The position numbers were made by a program, and so were the translations under genes. A DNA stretch of 64,000 bases from G958295645 sp965242735 (GTDB lineage: Bacteria; Gemmatimonadota; Gemmatimonadetes; Longimicrobiales; Gaopeijiaceae), in the NCBI GenBank assembly GCA_965242735.1, contig OZ251497.1, forward strand, positions 2,604,001 through 2,668,000. Direction: 5' to 3'. The notes under the pieces are model-generated. The model had not been told where the DNA came from, searched no databases, and was given only the letters and a program-made list of their open reading frames with translations. Every line of letters starts with the position of its first letter. The stretch's first letter is position 1. This document shows, one piece after another, positions 48,660 to 58,132 of the stretch.

Positions 48660-49901
48660 TCAGCACGGGGGCGGCGCGGACGACCCTTCGGGCCGTTGCA
48701 GCTGCATCCGCACCACGTACTCCAAGTCCAGTTCGTCCTTGGTCACTGCGACAAGCACGCCGTCCGCGGCCACGACGAAGGGGTCCCGCCAGCCGAGCGG
48801 CGTCTCCGGGACCACCGTTCCTTCAAACCTGCCGCACGGGTCGAAGACGTCCCACGCGAAGGTACGGTTGCTCAGTCGTCTCTGCACCCACAGGTATCCG
48901 TCCGGCGCTACGTCGATTCGGTCGAACATCCGCCGAAACTCCGGCAGCTCGTCCGGTTCGAACCCCTCCGCTTCCGCCAAGCTGTCCCGCTCGGCTCCGA
49001 CCAACGGATCGGGCTCTCGGCGCAGTTCGACGGTGCGCAACGTGTCGCCCGAAAACGCCACTTCGTGCACGCGGTACTCCGACGTGTTGGCGACCCACGC
49101 GTGGCCGTCCGGACCTATCGTCCACAGGAGTTCGGGTTGCATCGGCAGCATCGACATTTGGAAGAGCACAGTGGTCTCGCCCGCATCCACGGGTCCCTGC
49201 CGGATGACGGTGGGCGGCGGATCCAATTTCAGGCTTCCGACATGAACCACTTCGCCCGCGTCCGAAACGGCGTACTTCTCCACGGAGGCGATTCCCAGCG
49301 CCGCCAAATTGAGGGCTTCTCCGGGAGTCCACGGCGACCGGCGACCATAGTATGCGAAACCGGCCTGATCCACCCGCGGCGGCACAGCGGTGCTGAGGCC
49401 CAGTCCCCCAATTGGCGCCGCAAGGATCTGTCCGCTTGTGCCCAACACGGACAGCGAGGAGGGATCGGAGACCCATAGGCGGTCCGGCGCCTGCCAGGCA
49501 ATGCCCACTCCGCCCAACGCCCAACGGAGCTCGCCGGGTCCGTCGCCCGCCCGGCCCAGGCTGCGCGTGAACGTCCCCTCGGCATCGAACACGAGCACCT
49601 GTTTCGCCGTCCGGTCTGCGACGTAGAAGGCGCCCGAGCCGTCGACAGCAAGAGCGACGACATTGCCCAAGGCGCCCGGGCCCTCCCCCAACACGTCTCC
49701 TATGCGCAGATCTTCGACGAGACGCAAGCCGCCCTCCCCGTGCATCGCCCGATCTGCGCTCGAGACCAGCACGCGCCCGCCGGGCAACGTGTCGAAAATG
49801 GCATTCTGGACGGAACTCCGCTCCGCCACGTCGCACGACGAGACGCACGCAACCGTCGCGGCCAAGCAAGCGAAGCGCGTCAGGCGCGTCGAGATTCTCA
49901 T
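48660..49901 (-). CDS. Six-bladed beta-propeller lipoprotein
   Basis: This 413-residue lipoprotein (FACLAATVACVSSC) has propeller blades such as VVALAVDGSGAFYVADRTAKQ, SLGRAGDGPGELRWALGG (the diagnostic GxGPGE loop) and DRLWVSDPSSLSVLG. It ends PPPC. AAGGAG precedes the ATG. It begins 24 bases after the stop of the LRR/metalloprotease gene, so it is the last gene of a three-gene operon that starts with the CubicO-type hydrolase. Confidence 0.8.
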   Translation of the reverse strand: MRISTRLTRFACLAATVACVSSCDVAERSSVQNAIFDTLPGGRVLVSSADRAMHGEGGLRLVEDLRIGDVLGEGPGALGNVVALAVDGSGAFYVADRTAKQVLVFDAEGTFTRSLGRAGDGPGELRWALGGVGIAWQAPDRLWVSDPSSLSVLGTSGQILAAPIGGLGLSTAVPPRVDQAGFAYYGRRSPWTPGEALNLAALGIASVEKYAVSDAGEVVHVGSLKLDPPPTVIRQGPVDAGETTVLFQMSMLPMQPELLWTIGPDGHAWVANTSEYRVHEVAFSGDTLRTVELRREPDPLVGAERDSLAEAEGFEPDELPEFRRMFDRIDVAPDGYLWVQRRLSNRTFAWDVFDPCGRFEGTVVPETPLGWRDPFVVAADGVLVAVTKDELDLEYVVRMQLQRPEGSSAPPPC

Positions 49902-49925
49902 CGGTCTTTCTCCTTGTCGTTGATC

Positions 49926-52900
49926 TTACCTCCGAATCACCCCCGCGACCCGGCCGTTCGGATCCACCACGGCGATCGGCCCGGACCGCACATCGCCAGA
50001 TAGGTCGAAGCAACGTCCCTCGGCGCAACGCCGGGCCGCAAGGGCTCGTCCTCCAGGGGTGGGCAGGCTGTATGCGTCGGCTTGCCGGAGGTCCACGGCG
50101 TAGCCGAGATCGGCCATGGACTGAATGGTGATGGCGCTGATGGGAGCGTTGCCGGTGTTGTAGATCGACGTCATCAGTTCGTTCAGGAGCACGGATTCGC
50201 GCCAGTGGGCGTCGGCCGACCCGGGTTCTCCGTTGTTTTCCACGGGCACCTTGGCGGCCGTGTAGCCGGAGCCGCCGGCCGCGTCGAAGGCGGCGATCGC
50301 CCGCTCGCCAACAAAGTGCGTGTCCACGCCCGGGTTGCCGATCGACGGTTCGCGGATGAGGTTGGCGAAGTCTTGGTGCCAGATGGTTCCCAGGCCAAGC
50401 ACGTGGGCCATCTCGTGGAGAACGACGGCTTCGAGTCCGCCCGGCTCGCTCTCGAGCAACGGAATGTCGGCTTCGTCGAACTCCATGAAGCCGAGCACCG
50501 GGAGGAAGCCGTCCGCTCGCACCGCGCATGGAGAAGCCCGTGCCAATATCTGGCGGTCTCCGTCGATGGGCAGGATCGCGGCGAATATCCGCACATCCCG
50601 CACGGTGTCCGCAACCACCGGGAATCCATCGCCGCAGGTGTAGTTCTCCTCGGAGAAGTCCACGTTCGGCAAGCCCTCGACGAAGATGGACTCCCAACGC
50701 TCCGCCGCCCTCTCGAAGATCGCCTTGTGCGCGTCGCTGACGTCGCCCACGTACGCGATGTCCACGTCGAACTGTCCGCGCACGACCGCGTCGAACTCCA
50801 AGACGGCCGCGAAGCCGCCGGGATCGAACGCCCTGATCTCGACCGACGTTCGGCCCGGGGAACGCGACAGCAGCGTCAGGGAATCGCCGGCCACGCTCGC
50901 GGCGACGACGTCGCGCTCCACCACGACCTCGTACGCCAGAGAGTCGCCGTCGGGGTCCGTGAAGTAGTCGGCCAAGCTCACGAACGCCGTGTCCGGGTCC
51001 CCGTCGGGCGACGGCTCCAAGAAGACCGAGGGGATCGAATCGGCCGGCATGGGCCTGCGGTTGGTGCGCGTCGAGTCGGCGGCGAAGTCCAGGACCAACG
51101 TGTCGGCAAGCCGCACTTCGAAGCCGAAGATGCTGTCGGACTCGAAGCCGACGGTCGCAGAGACGGCGACTTGCGCGCCCCCCGCGGCCCCGTTGTTGTC
51201 GCCGGACAGGACCCAGGGCTCGGTGGCGGCGGCGCCCGCGGCCAAGCGCGCGGCGCCCTTCCGCAGTCCCACGACGTCGCCGGTCGCCTTCCATCCCAAG
51301 TCGACGGCCAAGGGCGCGAGCCCGTCTTGGACGGTCGTGGCCCGCACACGCGCCTCTTCCCCCTCCTTGAGGTCCCCGCTCCCGGCCCGGCCGAGCTCGA
51401 GTTCCAGGAGGAACGGGGCCCCGGGGTTGCCGCGCAAGTCGAGAAGCCGAAGCGAGGCCGCGATGCCTTGGAAGGCGTCGGGCGACATGTCCGGCAACTC
51501 GTTGTCGCTCAGGTCCAAGCTGCGAAGTTCCGTCAGGGGCGCGAGGGCGGCCGCGGGCCAATCGGAAATGGCATTGTCGGCAAGGCGCAAGACCGAAAGC
51601 TCCGGCTGGTCGGCAAACGCGTCGGCGGGCAGCGTGCCGATGCCGTTGCGCGCCAGCGACAATGCGATCAACGCCGAGGGGCCGCGCCAGGCGCCCGCAG
51701 GCCAGCTGGCCAGCCCGTTGCCGTCCAGCACCAAAGTCTCCAGTCCGGCCGAGCCCTCGAAGGCGCCCGGCTCGATGGCGCTCACGGCGCCGTCCGTGAT
51801 CGCGAGCGCCGGCGCCGAGAGGCCGCTGAACGCGTTGGCGGGCAGCGTCGTCAGTCTGGCGTTGTCGCTCAGCCGCAGCAACTCCAGCTTCGGCATGCCG
51901 CGAAACGCTCCTGCGGACCATCCGGCAAGCTCGGTCGTTTGGAGAGTCAAGCTCTTGAGCGAGTCCAGGCCATCGAACGCGTCCGGCTCGATGGCGCTCA
52001 CGGCCATGCTGTCCAACAGCAGCGTCCGCATGCCCGACAGGCCCTGAAAAGCGCCCGTGGGCAACGTCGTCAGTCGGGAGGTGTGGCTGGCTTCCAAGGT
52101 CCGCAACGCCGCCAGCCCGCGGAACGCGCCCGGTTCAATCGTCTCGATGCCCGCGCGCGACAGGTCCAAGACCAGCAGCGCGGACAGTCCGCGGAAGGCG
52201 TCCGTCTCGATGGTGCGCCATGCCTCGTTGCCCGCAAGCGAAAGGCCCCAGAGCGACGACAAGCCGCGGAAGGCGCCGGGCCGCACCGTTTGCAACTCCA
52301 CGGCCTCCAGTCGCAGCGTCTCGAGTGTGGGGAGCTTCTCGAACGCTCCGTCCGGAATGTCTCCCATGGGGTTCGCGCTCAAGTTCAACGCCTGCAGATT
52401 GCTCAGTCGGTAGACCTCGGCCAGCGCCGAAAAGTCCAAGCGGTTGCCGGCCAGCGAGAGCGTGCGGAGGTTGGGGAGCCCGGGAAAGTGGGGCGCCCCG
52501 GAGAACACGCCAGCCGGGAGCTCCGCCAGCTCGTTGTCCGCCAAGAGCAAGATGACCAGGTCGATGCCGGCGAAGTCCCACGGCTTGAGCGACGCGATGC
52601 CCAAGCCGGACAATTCGAACCAGCCCACGAAGGGGTTGGAGGACAGATCGTCCAACGTCACATCGGCGCACTGCTTCGGCGGGACGGGATCGGGCGTCAC
52701 GGGCGTGAGCTTGAACAAGAGGTCGTCCACCACCTGCGGCGTCCGGTAGCATATGCCGCTCGTGACGCGAAGGTCGACGTCCAGCGCCGGCACGCCCGGG
52801 AAGCCGGGGACCGACACCGCAATCGTCTGCTCGGGCTGCCCCGCCACGTCGCCCATTGGCGTCCAGGCGACCGACGCCGTCCCGCTGGTGTCGGAACGCG

Positions 52901-54089
52901 CGGTCGCGCCCGCCGCCGGTCCTTCCCCGATGTCGACCGTCCCGTGGCCCTCCGCCGGCTCGAAGCGAAGCGAACCCTCCAGCGGAGCCCCGTCGCCGCC
53001 GACCAGCTGCGCCGACACGGCCATCTCCCGCCCCGCGGCCCCTTCCAGATCCGCCTCCGTGGCGCGGACCGCCGCGGGAGCCACGATCGCCGCCGTCGTC
53101 GCCGACGACGGCCCATCCTCCATCGAGACCGCCAAGGTCTGAACGGCGTCGCCCTCGCCCAGCCTCCAGTCCGCCGCCGCCAATCCGTCTTCGCCCGTGG
53201 CCGCCGACCCCGGCGACGCGACGCCGTTCCCTTCCCCTGGAACGAAGTCGACCGTCGCGCCCGGCACCGGCCGTCCCGCCTCGTCCACCACGCGCACCAC
53301 GACCGGCAACGTGTGGCCCGGCGCCGCGCGGCGGCTCTCGCCCCAAAGCAAGACAATGGAATCGGCCGCCTCGGCGGGCGTCAGCGCCGTCGCGCTCACC
53401 TCGGCCGACGGCCCGTCCGCCACCCGCGCCGCCAGCGACTGCGATCCGGCCGACGGGCCCAACGTCCACGATGTGGCCGCCCGCCCGTCTGCGTCCGTCT
53501 GCGCCGCAGGCGGGCTCGCGCTTCCGCCTCCCCCGGGCTCGAAAGTCACCGCCGCTCCCGCCAACGGCGCCCCGCCCGCGTCCAGCACCCGCACGACCAC
53601 CGTGTCGGGAAGCGTGCTGCCCTGCACCGCGCGTTGGCCGGCCCCGGACAGCACGGCCACCGTGTCCGCCGCCTGCCGCACCGTCACCGGCGCTTCGGCC
53701 GACAACCCCGCAATCGAAGCCCGCAGCGTCCCCGTTCCGTTGGCCACCGCGGTCACCACCCCGCCCGCGTCGACCGTGAACACGGCAGGGTCGCTGCTCG
53801 CCCAGCTCACCGTTCCCTCGAAAGGCTGCCGGCGCTGATCGGTCACGACGGCCGCGACCGCGACCGTCTCGCCCAGATACGACAGCGAGACGCTCGCCGG
53901 ACGAAGCGAGATGTCCGTCGCCCGCGGCGGCTCCGTCGAGTCGCTGCAAGCCGCCAAGAGCAACGCCGCCAACGTCGCGGCACGATGCGCCGACTGCGGA
54001 CGGCGCGGACTCTCCAGCCCTGTCCCGCCGGCGTCTCGGAAGACGTTCCAGGGACGCCCGGAAGAAACGACACGCGACGGGTCGGCCAT
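49926..54089 (-). CDS. Giant exported Ig-like / LRR / leishmanolysin-like metalloprotease protein
   Basis: This protein has about 1,387 residues. After a lipobox-like segment (LAALLLAACSD, about residue 48) comes a BIG2-type Ig domain (SVSLSYLGETVAVAAVVTD), then two or more Ig-like domains. From about residue 500 follow roughly 14 leucine-rich repeats (LQALNLSANPMGDIPDGAF and similar). After a cadherin/Ig-like linker, the last 200 residues form an M8-like metalloprotease: H1225-E-M-A-H1229-VLGLG, third His at about 1258 in VDTHF, and Met-turn ELMTSI. The start (ATG 54089, or the adjacent 54092) lies 3-6 bases from GGAGG and overlaps the upstream hydrolase stop. It is likely a surface adhesin or protease. 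Confidence 0.85.
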   Translation of the reverse strand: MADPSRVVSSGRPWNVFRDAGGTGLESPRRPQSAHRAATLAALLLAACSDSTEPPRATDISLRPASVSLSYLGETVAVAAVVTDQRRQPFEGTVSWASSDPAVFTVDAGGVVTAVANGTGTLRASIAGLSAEAPVTVRQAADTVAVLSGAGQRAVQGSTLPDTVVVRVLDAGGAPLAGAAVTFEPGGGGSASPPAAQTDADGRAATSWTLGPSAGSQSLAARVADGPSAEVSATALTPAEAADSIVLLWGESRRAAPGHTLPVVVRVVDEAGRPVPGATVDFVPGEGNGVASPGSAATGEDGLAAADWRLGEGDAVQTLAVSMEDGPSSATTAAIVAPAAVRATEADLEGAAGREMAVSAQLVGGDGAPLEGSLRFEPAEGHGTVDIGEGPAAGATARSDTSGTASVAWTPMGDVAGQPEQTIAVSVPGFPGVPALDVDLRVTSGICYRTPQVVDDLLFKLTPVTPDPVPPKQCADVTLDDLSSNPFVGWFELSGLGIASLKPWDFAGIDLVILLLADNELAELPAGVFSGAPHFPGLPNLRTLSLAGNRLDFSALAEVYRLSNLQALNLSANPMGDIPDGAFEKLPTLETLRLEAVELQTVRPGAFRGLSSLWGLSLAGNEAWRTIETDAFRGLSALLVLDLSRAGIETIEPGAFRGLAALRTLEASHTSRLTTLPTGAFQGLSGMRTLLLDSMAVSAIEPDAFDGLDSLKSLTLQTTELAGWSAGAFRGMPKLELLRLSDNARLTTLPANAFSGLSAPALAITDGAVSAIEPGAFEGSAGLETLVLDGNGLASWPAGAWRGPSALIALSLARNGIGTLPADAFADQPELSVLRLADNAISDWPAAALAPLTELRSLDLSDNELPDMSPDAFQGIAASLRLLDLRGNPGAPFLLELELGRAGSGDLKEGEEARVRATTVQDGLAPLAVDLGWKATGDVVGLRKGAARLAAGAAATEPWVLSGDNNGAAGGAQVAVSATVGFESDSIFGFEVRLADTLVLDFAADSTRTNRRPMPADSIPSVFLEPSPDGDPDTAFVSLADYFTDPDGDSLAYEVVVERDVVAASVAGDSLTLLSRSPGRTSVEIRAFDPGGFAAVLEFDAVVRGQFDVDIAYVGDVSDAHKAIFERAAERWESIFVEGLPNVDFSEENYTCGDGFPVVADTVRDVRIFAAILPIDGDRQILARASPCAVRADGFLPVLGFMEFDEADIPLLESEPGGLEAVVLHEMAHVLGLGTIWHQDFANLIREPSIGNPGVDTHFVGERAIAAFDAAGGSGYTAAKVPVENNGEPGSADAHWRESVLLNELMTSIYNTGNAPISAITIQSMADLGYAVDLRQADAYSLPTPGGRALAARRCAEGRCFDLSGDVRSGPIAVVDPNGRVAGVIRR

Positions 54090-56137
54090 CATCGGCCTCC
54101 CTCCCTCTTCCCAAACCACACCCCCCGCGTCCGCCCGTTCGACACCCTCAAGCCCGTGACCTGCCCGTCGGCGTCCCTCTCGAACTCGATCGTGGCCAGG
54201 AAGATCACCTCGGTCGTGAAGTCGTCGCCCTCGCGGTGGCGCAGCGCGACCGGCTCCATGTCGACGTGGCGCAGGACCAAGCCGCCGTCTTCCGCTTCGA
54301 TCTCGTAGAACGCCTCGAGTTCCTCGGAGAGATAGCGGCCCGCGAACTCCGCCAGGGCGGCCTCGGCCAGCGGCTCCGCTTCGGTGCGGCGCATGGGCAT
54401 GTCGAGCCCGCCTTGGTGCAAGGTGGCCGTGTTGGCGGCGCCGTCGGCGTCGAAGTGGAAGGTGAAGGCGGCTTGCGCGACGGCGATGGTCACGGTGGAA
54501 TCGGACGTGGGGGCAGCCGCGACGCGGGGCTGGCCGACCGCCTGGAAGAAGATCCTGCCGTCCTCGGTCGTGATGTCGGCGTCGAGCTCCGTGCCCGGCG
54601 CGCTGATCACCCATGCGCCGACGATGGCTTCGACGCGTTCGGGCGGCATGGTCTCGCTCTCGCCGGCGGCATCCCCCTCCTCGGTCTCCTCGTCGCTCGG
54701 GTCGCCCTGGTCCTCTTCCGCTTCGTCCTCTTCGGACTCCAGCTCGTCCGCGAAGAACGCTCGGGCGATCCGCACGCCCAGCGTCAAGTCGAACGACGCG
54801 TTGTTGCTCATCGCCACCACGCCGGCCTCCAGCTCCGGGAAGTAGGACAGGTAGGCGCGGTGGGCCACGTCGCCGCCGGTGTGCGCGTACACTGTGCGGC
54901 CGGAGAGTTCGCCTATGCCCAGGCCAAGGCCGTAGGTGGTCGTGTCGCCGTTCTCCAGCACGGCGCGGGTCGCCATCTCCTGCACCGCTTCCGGCCCGCC
55001 CAGCGAAGCGTCGCGGTAGTTGAGCGTCCAGCGCGCCAAGTCTTCCGCCGTCGTGTAGATGCCGCCCGCGCCCGCCGAGGCCGGCAGGTCCCGCGCCGTC
55101 CGCCAGCCCGTCCCCGTCTTGACGGGCACGTACCCCTGCGCGCTGCCCGGAATCACCTCTCCCTGCACCATCTTGACCCGCGTGTCCCGCATTCCCAGCG
55201 GCTCGAACACGCGCTCGCGCATGAACTCCGCGAACGGCTGGCCGGAAACCCGCTCCACGATCAAGGACAGCAGGATGAAGCCCGTGTTGTTGTAGTTCCA
55301 CTCGGTGTTCGGGGGCGTCTGGAGCTCCGGTTGGCGCTGGACGATCTGAATCGCCCTCTCGCGTTCGAACGAGTCTTCGCCGCGAAAGCCCCCAAGCGAC
55401 AGGAGGTTGTAGATCTCGCGGTAGCCGCTGGTGTGGTTGAGGAAGTGGCGCAGCGTGACGGGCGCGCCGAAGTCGGGAAGCTCGGGGACGTGCAGCCGCA
55501 CGTCGTCGTCGAGCGCAAGCATGCCGTCGGCTTCCAGGAGAAGCAGGGCCATGGCCGTGAACTGCTTGGTGACGGAACCGATGTTGGACACGGTCCCCGC
55601 CTCCCACGGGACGCCGTGGACCAAGTTCGCCATGCCGAAGGCGTGCACGAACGAGAGCCGTCCGTCCCTGACCACGGCGACCACGCCGCCGGGGCGGTCG
55701 TCGCCGTCGTACATGCGCGTCAGCTGGGCCGCGCGCGCTTCCGGGTCGGCGGCCACCGGCTCGGCGACCCGCACTTCGATCCCGTAGCGGCCGCGCGCGC
55801 CCTCGAACGGAGCCACTTCGATCACGTGCAGGCCCGCCGCCTCCGTCTCGAACTGGAAGGGCTCCGCGCCGCCGCGCCCGGGCCCGTCGAACACGCCCAG
55901 CGCCGCTCCGGAGGGGTCCTTCACGGTAACCACCACGTCCACCGCTTGGCGGACTTCGCCGTACACGAACATTCCCTCGCCCAGCTCGACGGCGTAGGCG
56001 TGGAGGGAGTCGCCGGCGAAGGCGGCGCGGGCCGGTTCGCCCGGCTGAAGCGGCCGAGGCGTCTGCGCCGAGGCGGGGCGAACGGGCATGACGGCCAGCA
56101 GGGCGGCCAAGGCGGTTCGGGAGAAGTGCGGGTTCAT
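54089..56137 (-). CDS. CubicO/beta-lactamase-class C family serine hydrolase, exported
   Basis: This 682-residue protein has a signal peptide (LAALLAVMPVRPASAQ) and a pre-peptidase-like beta domain (residues about 30-125). A beta-lactamase-fold domain follows with S188-V-T-K191 and Y282-N-N284, the S-x-x-K and Y-x-N pairs of serine hydrolases in this superfamily; HTGG is at the expected third position. The C-terminus after an acidic stretch (ELESEEDEAEEDQ) is a lipocalin-like domain common in CubicO proteins. Substrate may be a D-amino-acid peptide, ester or lactam; not decidable here. The ATG at 56137 has GGAG upstream. It heads the operon with the LRR protease and propeller genes. Confidence 0.85.
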   Translation of the reverse strand: MNPHFSRTALAALLAVMPVRPASAQTPRPLQPGEPARAAFAGDSLHAYAVELGEGMFVYGEVRQAVDVVVTVKDPSGAALGVFDGPGRGGAEPFQFETEAAGLHVIEVAPFEGARGRYGIEVRVAEPVAADPEARAAQLTRMYDGDDRPGGVVAVVRDGRLSFVHAFGMANLVHGVPWEAGTVSNIGSVTKQFTAMALLLLEADGMLALDDDVRLHVPELPDFGAPVTLRHFLNHTSGYREIYNLLSLGGFRGEDSFERERAIQIVQRQPELQTPPNTEWNYNNTGFILLSLIVERVSGQPFAEFMRERVFEPLGMRDTRVKMVQGEVIPGSAQGYVPVKTGTGWRTARDLPASAGAGGIYTTAEDLARWTLNYRDASLGGPEAVQEMATRAVLENGDTTTYGLGLGIGELSGRTVYAHTGGDVAHRAYLSYFPELEAGVVAMSNNASFDLTLGVRIARAFFADELESEEDEAEEDQGDPSDEETEEGDAAGESETMPPERVEAIVGAWVISAPGTELDADITTEDGRIFFQAVGQPRVAAAPTSDSTVTIAVAQAAFTFHFDADGAANTATLHQGGLDMPMRRTEAEPLAEAALAEFAGRYLSEELEAFYEIEAEDGGLVLRHVDMEPVALRHREGDDFTTEVIFLATIEFERDADGQVTGLRVSNGRTRGVWFGKREGGR

Positions 56138-56295
56138 GGACGGGGCTCCGGGGAGCATCGGGTTCGTCGTTTGGCTTCGGGAGCGCAATCGAAAATGGCT
56201 TGGCCGGTCGGCAAACGCCAGACCGTCCGGCAATGTCGAGGGTCGCACGCCCGGCACGCTCGCGACAGATCCAGCACGCTCGCGACAGATTGCTT

Positions 56296-56319
56296 GACAG
56301 ATTCTACCTACAATTTGTC
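56296..56319. promoter_or_regulatory. Palindromic operator-like site 1
   Basis: GACAGATT and AATTTGTC arms (7 of 8 complementary) flank CTACCTAC. An identical 26-base block containing this site recurs at 56401-56426, 106 bases away. Position upstream of the CubicO-type operon, plus exact duplication in otherwise diverged DNA, suggests a regulator-binding site; the regulator is not in the window. Confidence 0.55.
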
Positions 56320-56401
56320 CAAACGAGTCCGCCGGCGGGGGCCGAGCGACCACGCAAGGGGCCGAAATTGAGTCGCATCCGCGCTCTCCGACAGCTTCTC
56401 T

Positions 56402-56425
56402 GACAGATTCTACCTACAATTTGTC
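56402..56425. promoter_or_regulatory. Palindromic operator-like site 2
   Basis: This is an exact copy of the site at 56296-56319, including its GACA...TGTC arms and the CTACCTAC centre, within a 26-base conserved block. It lies closer to the plus-strand propeller genes, so a single regulator could control both directions. Confidence 0.55.
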
Positions 56426-56495
56426 CAGGCCGCTCTGCACGGCTGCCGTCTTCGCAACGTGAGCCTCGGGCAGTCCAACGCCGGCTCGAGTGCAC

Positions 56496-56614
56496 GAGCG
56501 GCTGCCGTTCAGGCTCGCGTGCGTGACCGGCGGCCATTCGGGGCTCAAGCGCGCGACCGGCTGCCGTTCGGGCTCGAGGGCTTGGCCGCCTGCCCGTTCG
56601 GAGCGCGGCCGTCG
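56496..56614. repeat. Degenerate 29/30-base tandem repeat
   Basis: Four units begin at 56496, 56525, 56555 and 56584 (core GGCTGCCGTTCGGGCTCG), with several substitutions each. The spacing is regular, so it is a tandem array rather than chance GC richness. No spacer structure as in CRISPR. Confidence 0.7.
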
Positions 56615-56785
56615 CTGCCCGGTGGAGCGAGCGGCCGAGGTCTTGACGGGCGAGCTGGGCTTCGTCATCCTCTTTGGACTTCCGTGCCCTTGGACTTCCG
56701 TGCGATTCGCCAGCTTGGAGTCTCCGTGGAGCCGCCCCAGGAGAGATGCGGCACGTGCGCGCACCAGTGACGCGCCAGAACCGGA

Positions 56786-58119
56786 GTGAGAAAACCATCG
56801 GCGATGATTATGGCAAGCAGGATCAAGATGTATTTCGCCGGATTGTTGTTCACGTTCTCTGCGATCGGTTGCGGCAACCACAACGGCGAAGCGGGATCGC
56901 GAGAGACTGACAGCAATCCAAGCGCCGACGGCGACATCGTCATCAAGGCGACGACCGAAGACGTCTACTCGATCGGCGGCGCCGACGGCGAAGCTTGGGA
57001 ATCGTTCGTCGCAGTCACGGACGCCGTGTTCGACGCGGCGAGGAACTTGGTCGTTCTGGACAACCTTTCGCGTCGCGTCGTGGTCGTGGCGCAAGACGGC
57101 AACACGCACCGTGAAGTGTCGCGAGCCGGCGAAGGACCGGGCGAACTCAACTTCCAACTGCATTGAGGGCGATGCAAGACGGTCGGTTGGTAGTATACGA
57201 CCACGGACACAGGTCGTTTCTGGTCTTTGGTTCAGATGGCGGCTTCACCGAGCAGTTTCGCGTAGGTCAAGAGGACCCGGCCATATGCCAACCACCTCCC
57301 CCCACCAGTTTGGTCGGAAAGAAGCTGAGAGCATTGCCCGATGGCCGACTTCTAGCTTTTGGAGGCATTAGCGCTGGCCCGGGCCGACCGATCGAGGTCA
57401 TCGACTTGGGAGCTGGAAGGGACACTCTGGTCGTTGCTTGGGACATGGCGACGCCCCCCGAACCGGAAAAGCGAGCAGTCCCGACATCATCTACCGACAT
57501 GATTGTGGCACACGGCATGAGACGCCCGCATTTTGCCCCACCGTTGTTGGTCGATGTCCTGTCCGACGGGAGAGTGGCGGTAGTCGATTCCATCGGCTAT
57601 CAGGTCAAAATGCTCTCAACTCGAGGGACGGCCGTGAGCGTGCTCGAGAGATCGCTTCGCCCTCGCGACGTCACGCCGGCAATCAAGCAGTCCGTACGCA
57701 ACGCCAAAGAGCAGGGGCTGGCGGAAGACGCCGACGTGGCATCGGAAGGAACGACCGTCGTGGCTTCCGGCGTTTCCCCGGAGACTGTCGAAGCGTTGTT
57801 GCGCCAGTCGCTGGAAAGCGATCTTCAAGAGTTGACCTTTGCCGCGCACGTTCCCGTCATCGCGGCCATGGCGGTCGATTCCGAAGACCGCATTTGGGTC
57901 GCCCGCACGGGAGACGACGGCATCGCCGACGGACCCACGGACATCTTTTCTTCCGAAGGCGAATACGTGGGCACCCTGGCGGCGGCCGATCTTCGAATTC
58001 CAACGGCGTTCGGGCCCGGAGGCCTGATGGCGTACGTGGAAAAGGACGAGTTCGATGCGGCGGTGGTCCGCGTGATTCGCCTGCTACGGCTCGCGCCCGA
58101 CGGTGCACCCGGCACCTGA
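56786..58119 (+). pseudogene. Propeller lipoprotein interrupted by a one-base deletion
   Basis: The first part (56786-57166) has a lipoprotein signal (GLLFTFSAIGC) and propeller strands ending EVSRAGEGPGELNF, then stops. The second part (from 57163, frame shifted) continues LRAMQDGRLVVYDHGHRSFLVFG and runs normally to 58119. Adding one base after 57153-57155 (for example CCC instead of CC) restores ELNFPTALRAMQDGRL, which aligns with the neighbouring paralogue. So it is either a recent pseudogene or an assembly error. Intact, it would be a protein of about 444 residues, a six-bladed propeller lipoprotein probably exposed outside the inner membrane. Confidence 0.65.
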
Positions 58120-58132
58120 CCGGGACTGCGCA

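Larger units (their letters stand above)
56138..56785. other. Long intergenic region with palindromes and tandem repeats
   Basis: About 650 bases between the divergent CubicO-type operon and the broken propeller genes. It contains two palindromic sites (56296-56319 and 56402-56425), a doubled 17-base unit ending ACAGAT just upstream of the first, a 29/30-base tandem array (56496-56614), and a doubled TTGGACTTCCGTGC near 56670-56700. I see no gene of its own in it. Confidence 0.7.

Noticed and set aside
56496..56614. Tandem units taken for a CRISPR array
   Set aside because: The units are directly adjacent, with no unique spacers and many substitutions, and no cas gene is present.
57120..57180. 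Programmed -1 frameshift in the first propeller gene
   Set aside because: No slippery X-XXY-YYZ heptamer or nearby strong hairpin is visible. A missing base, real or from assembly, explains it better.
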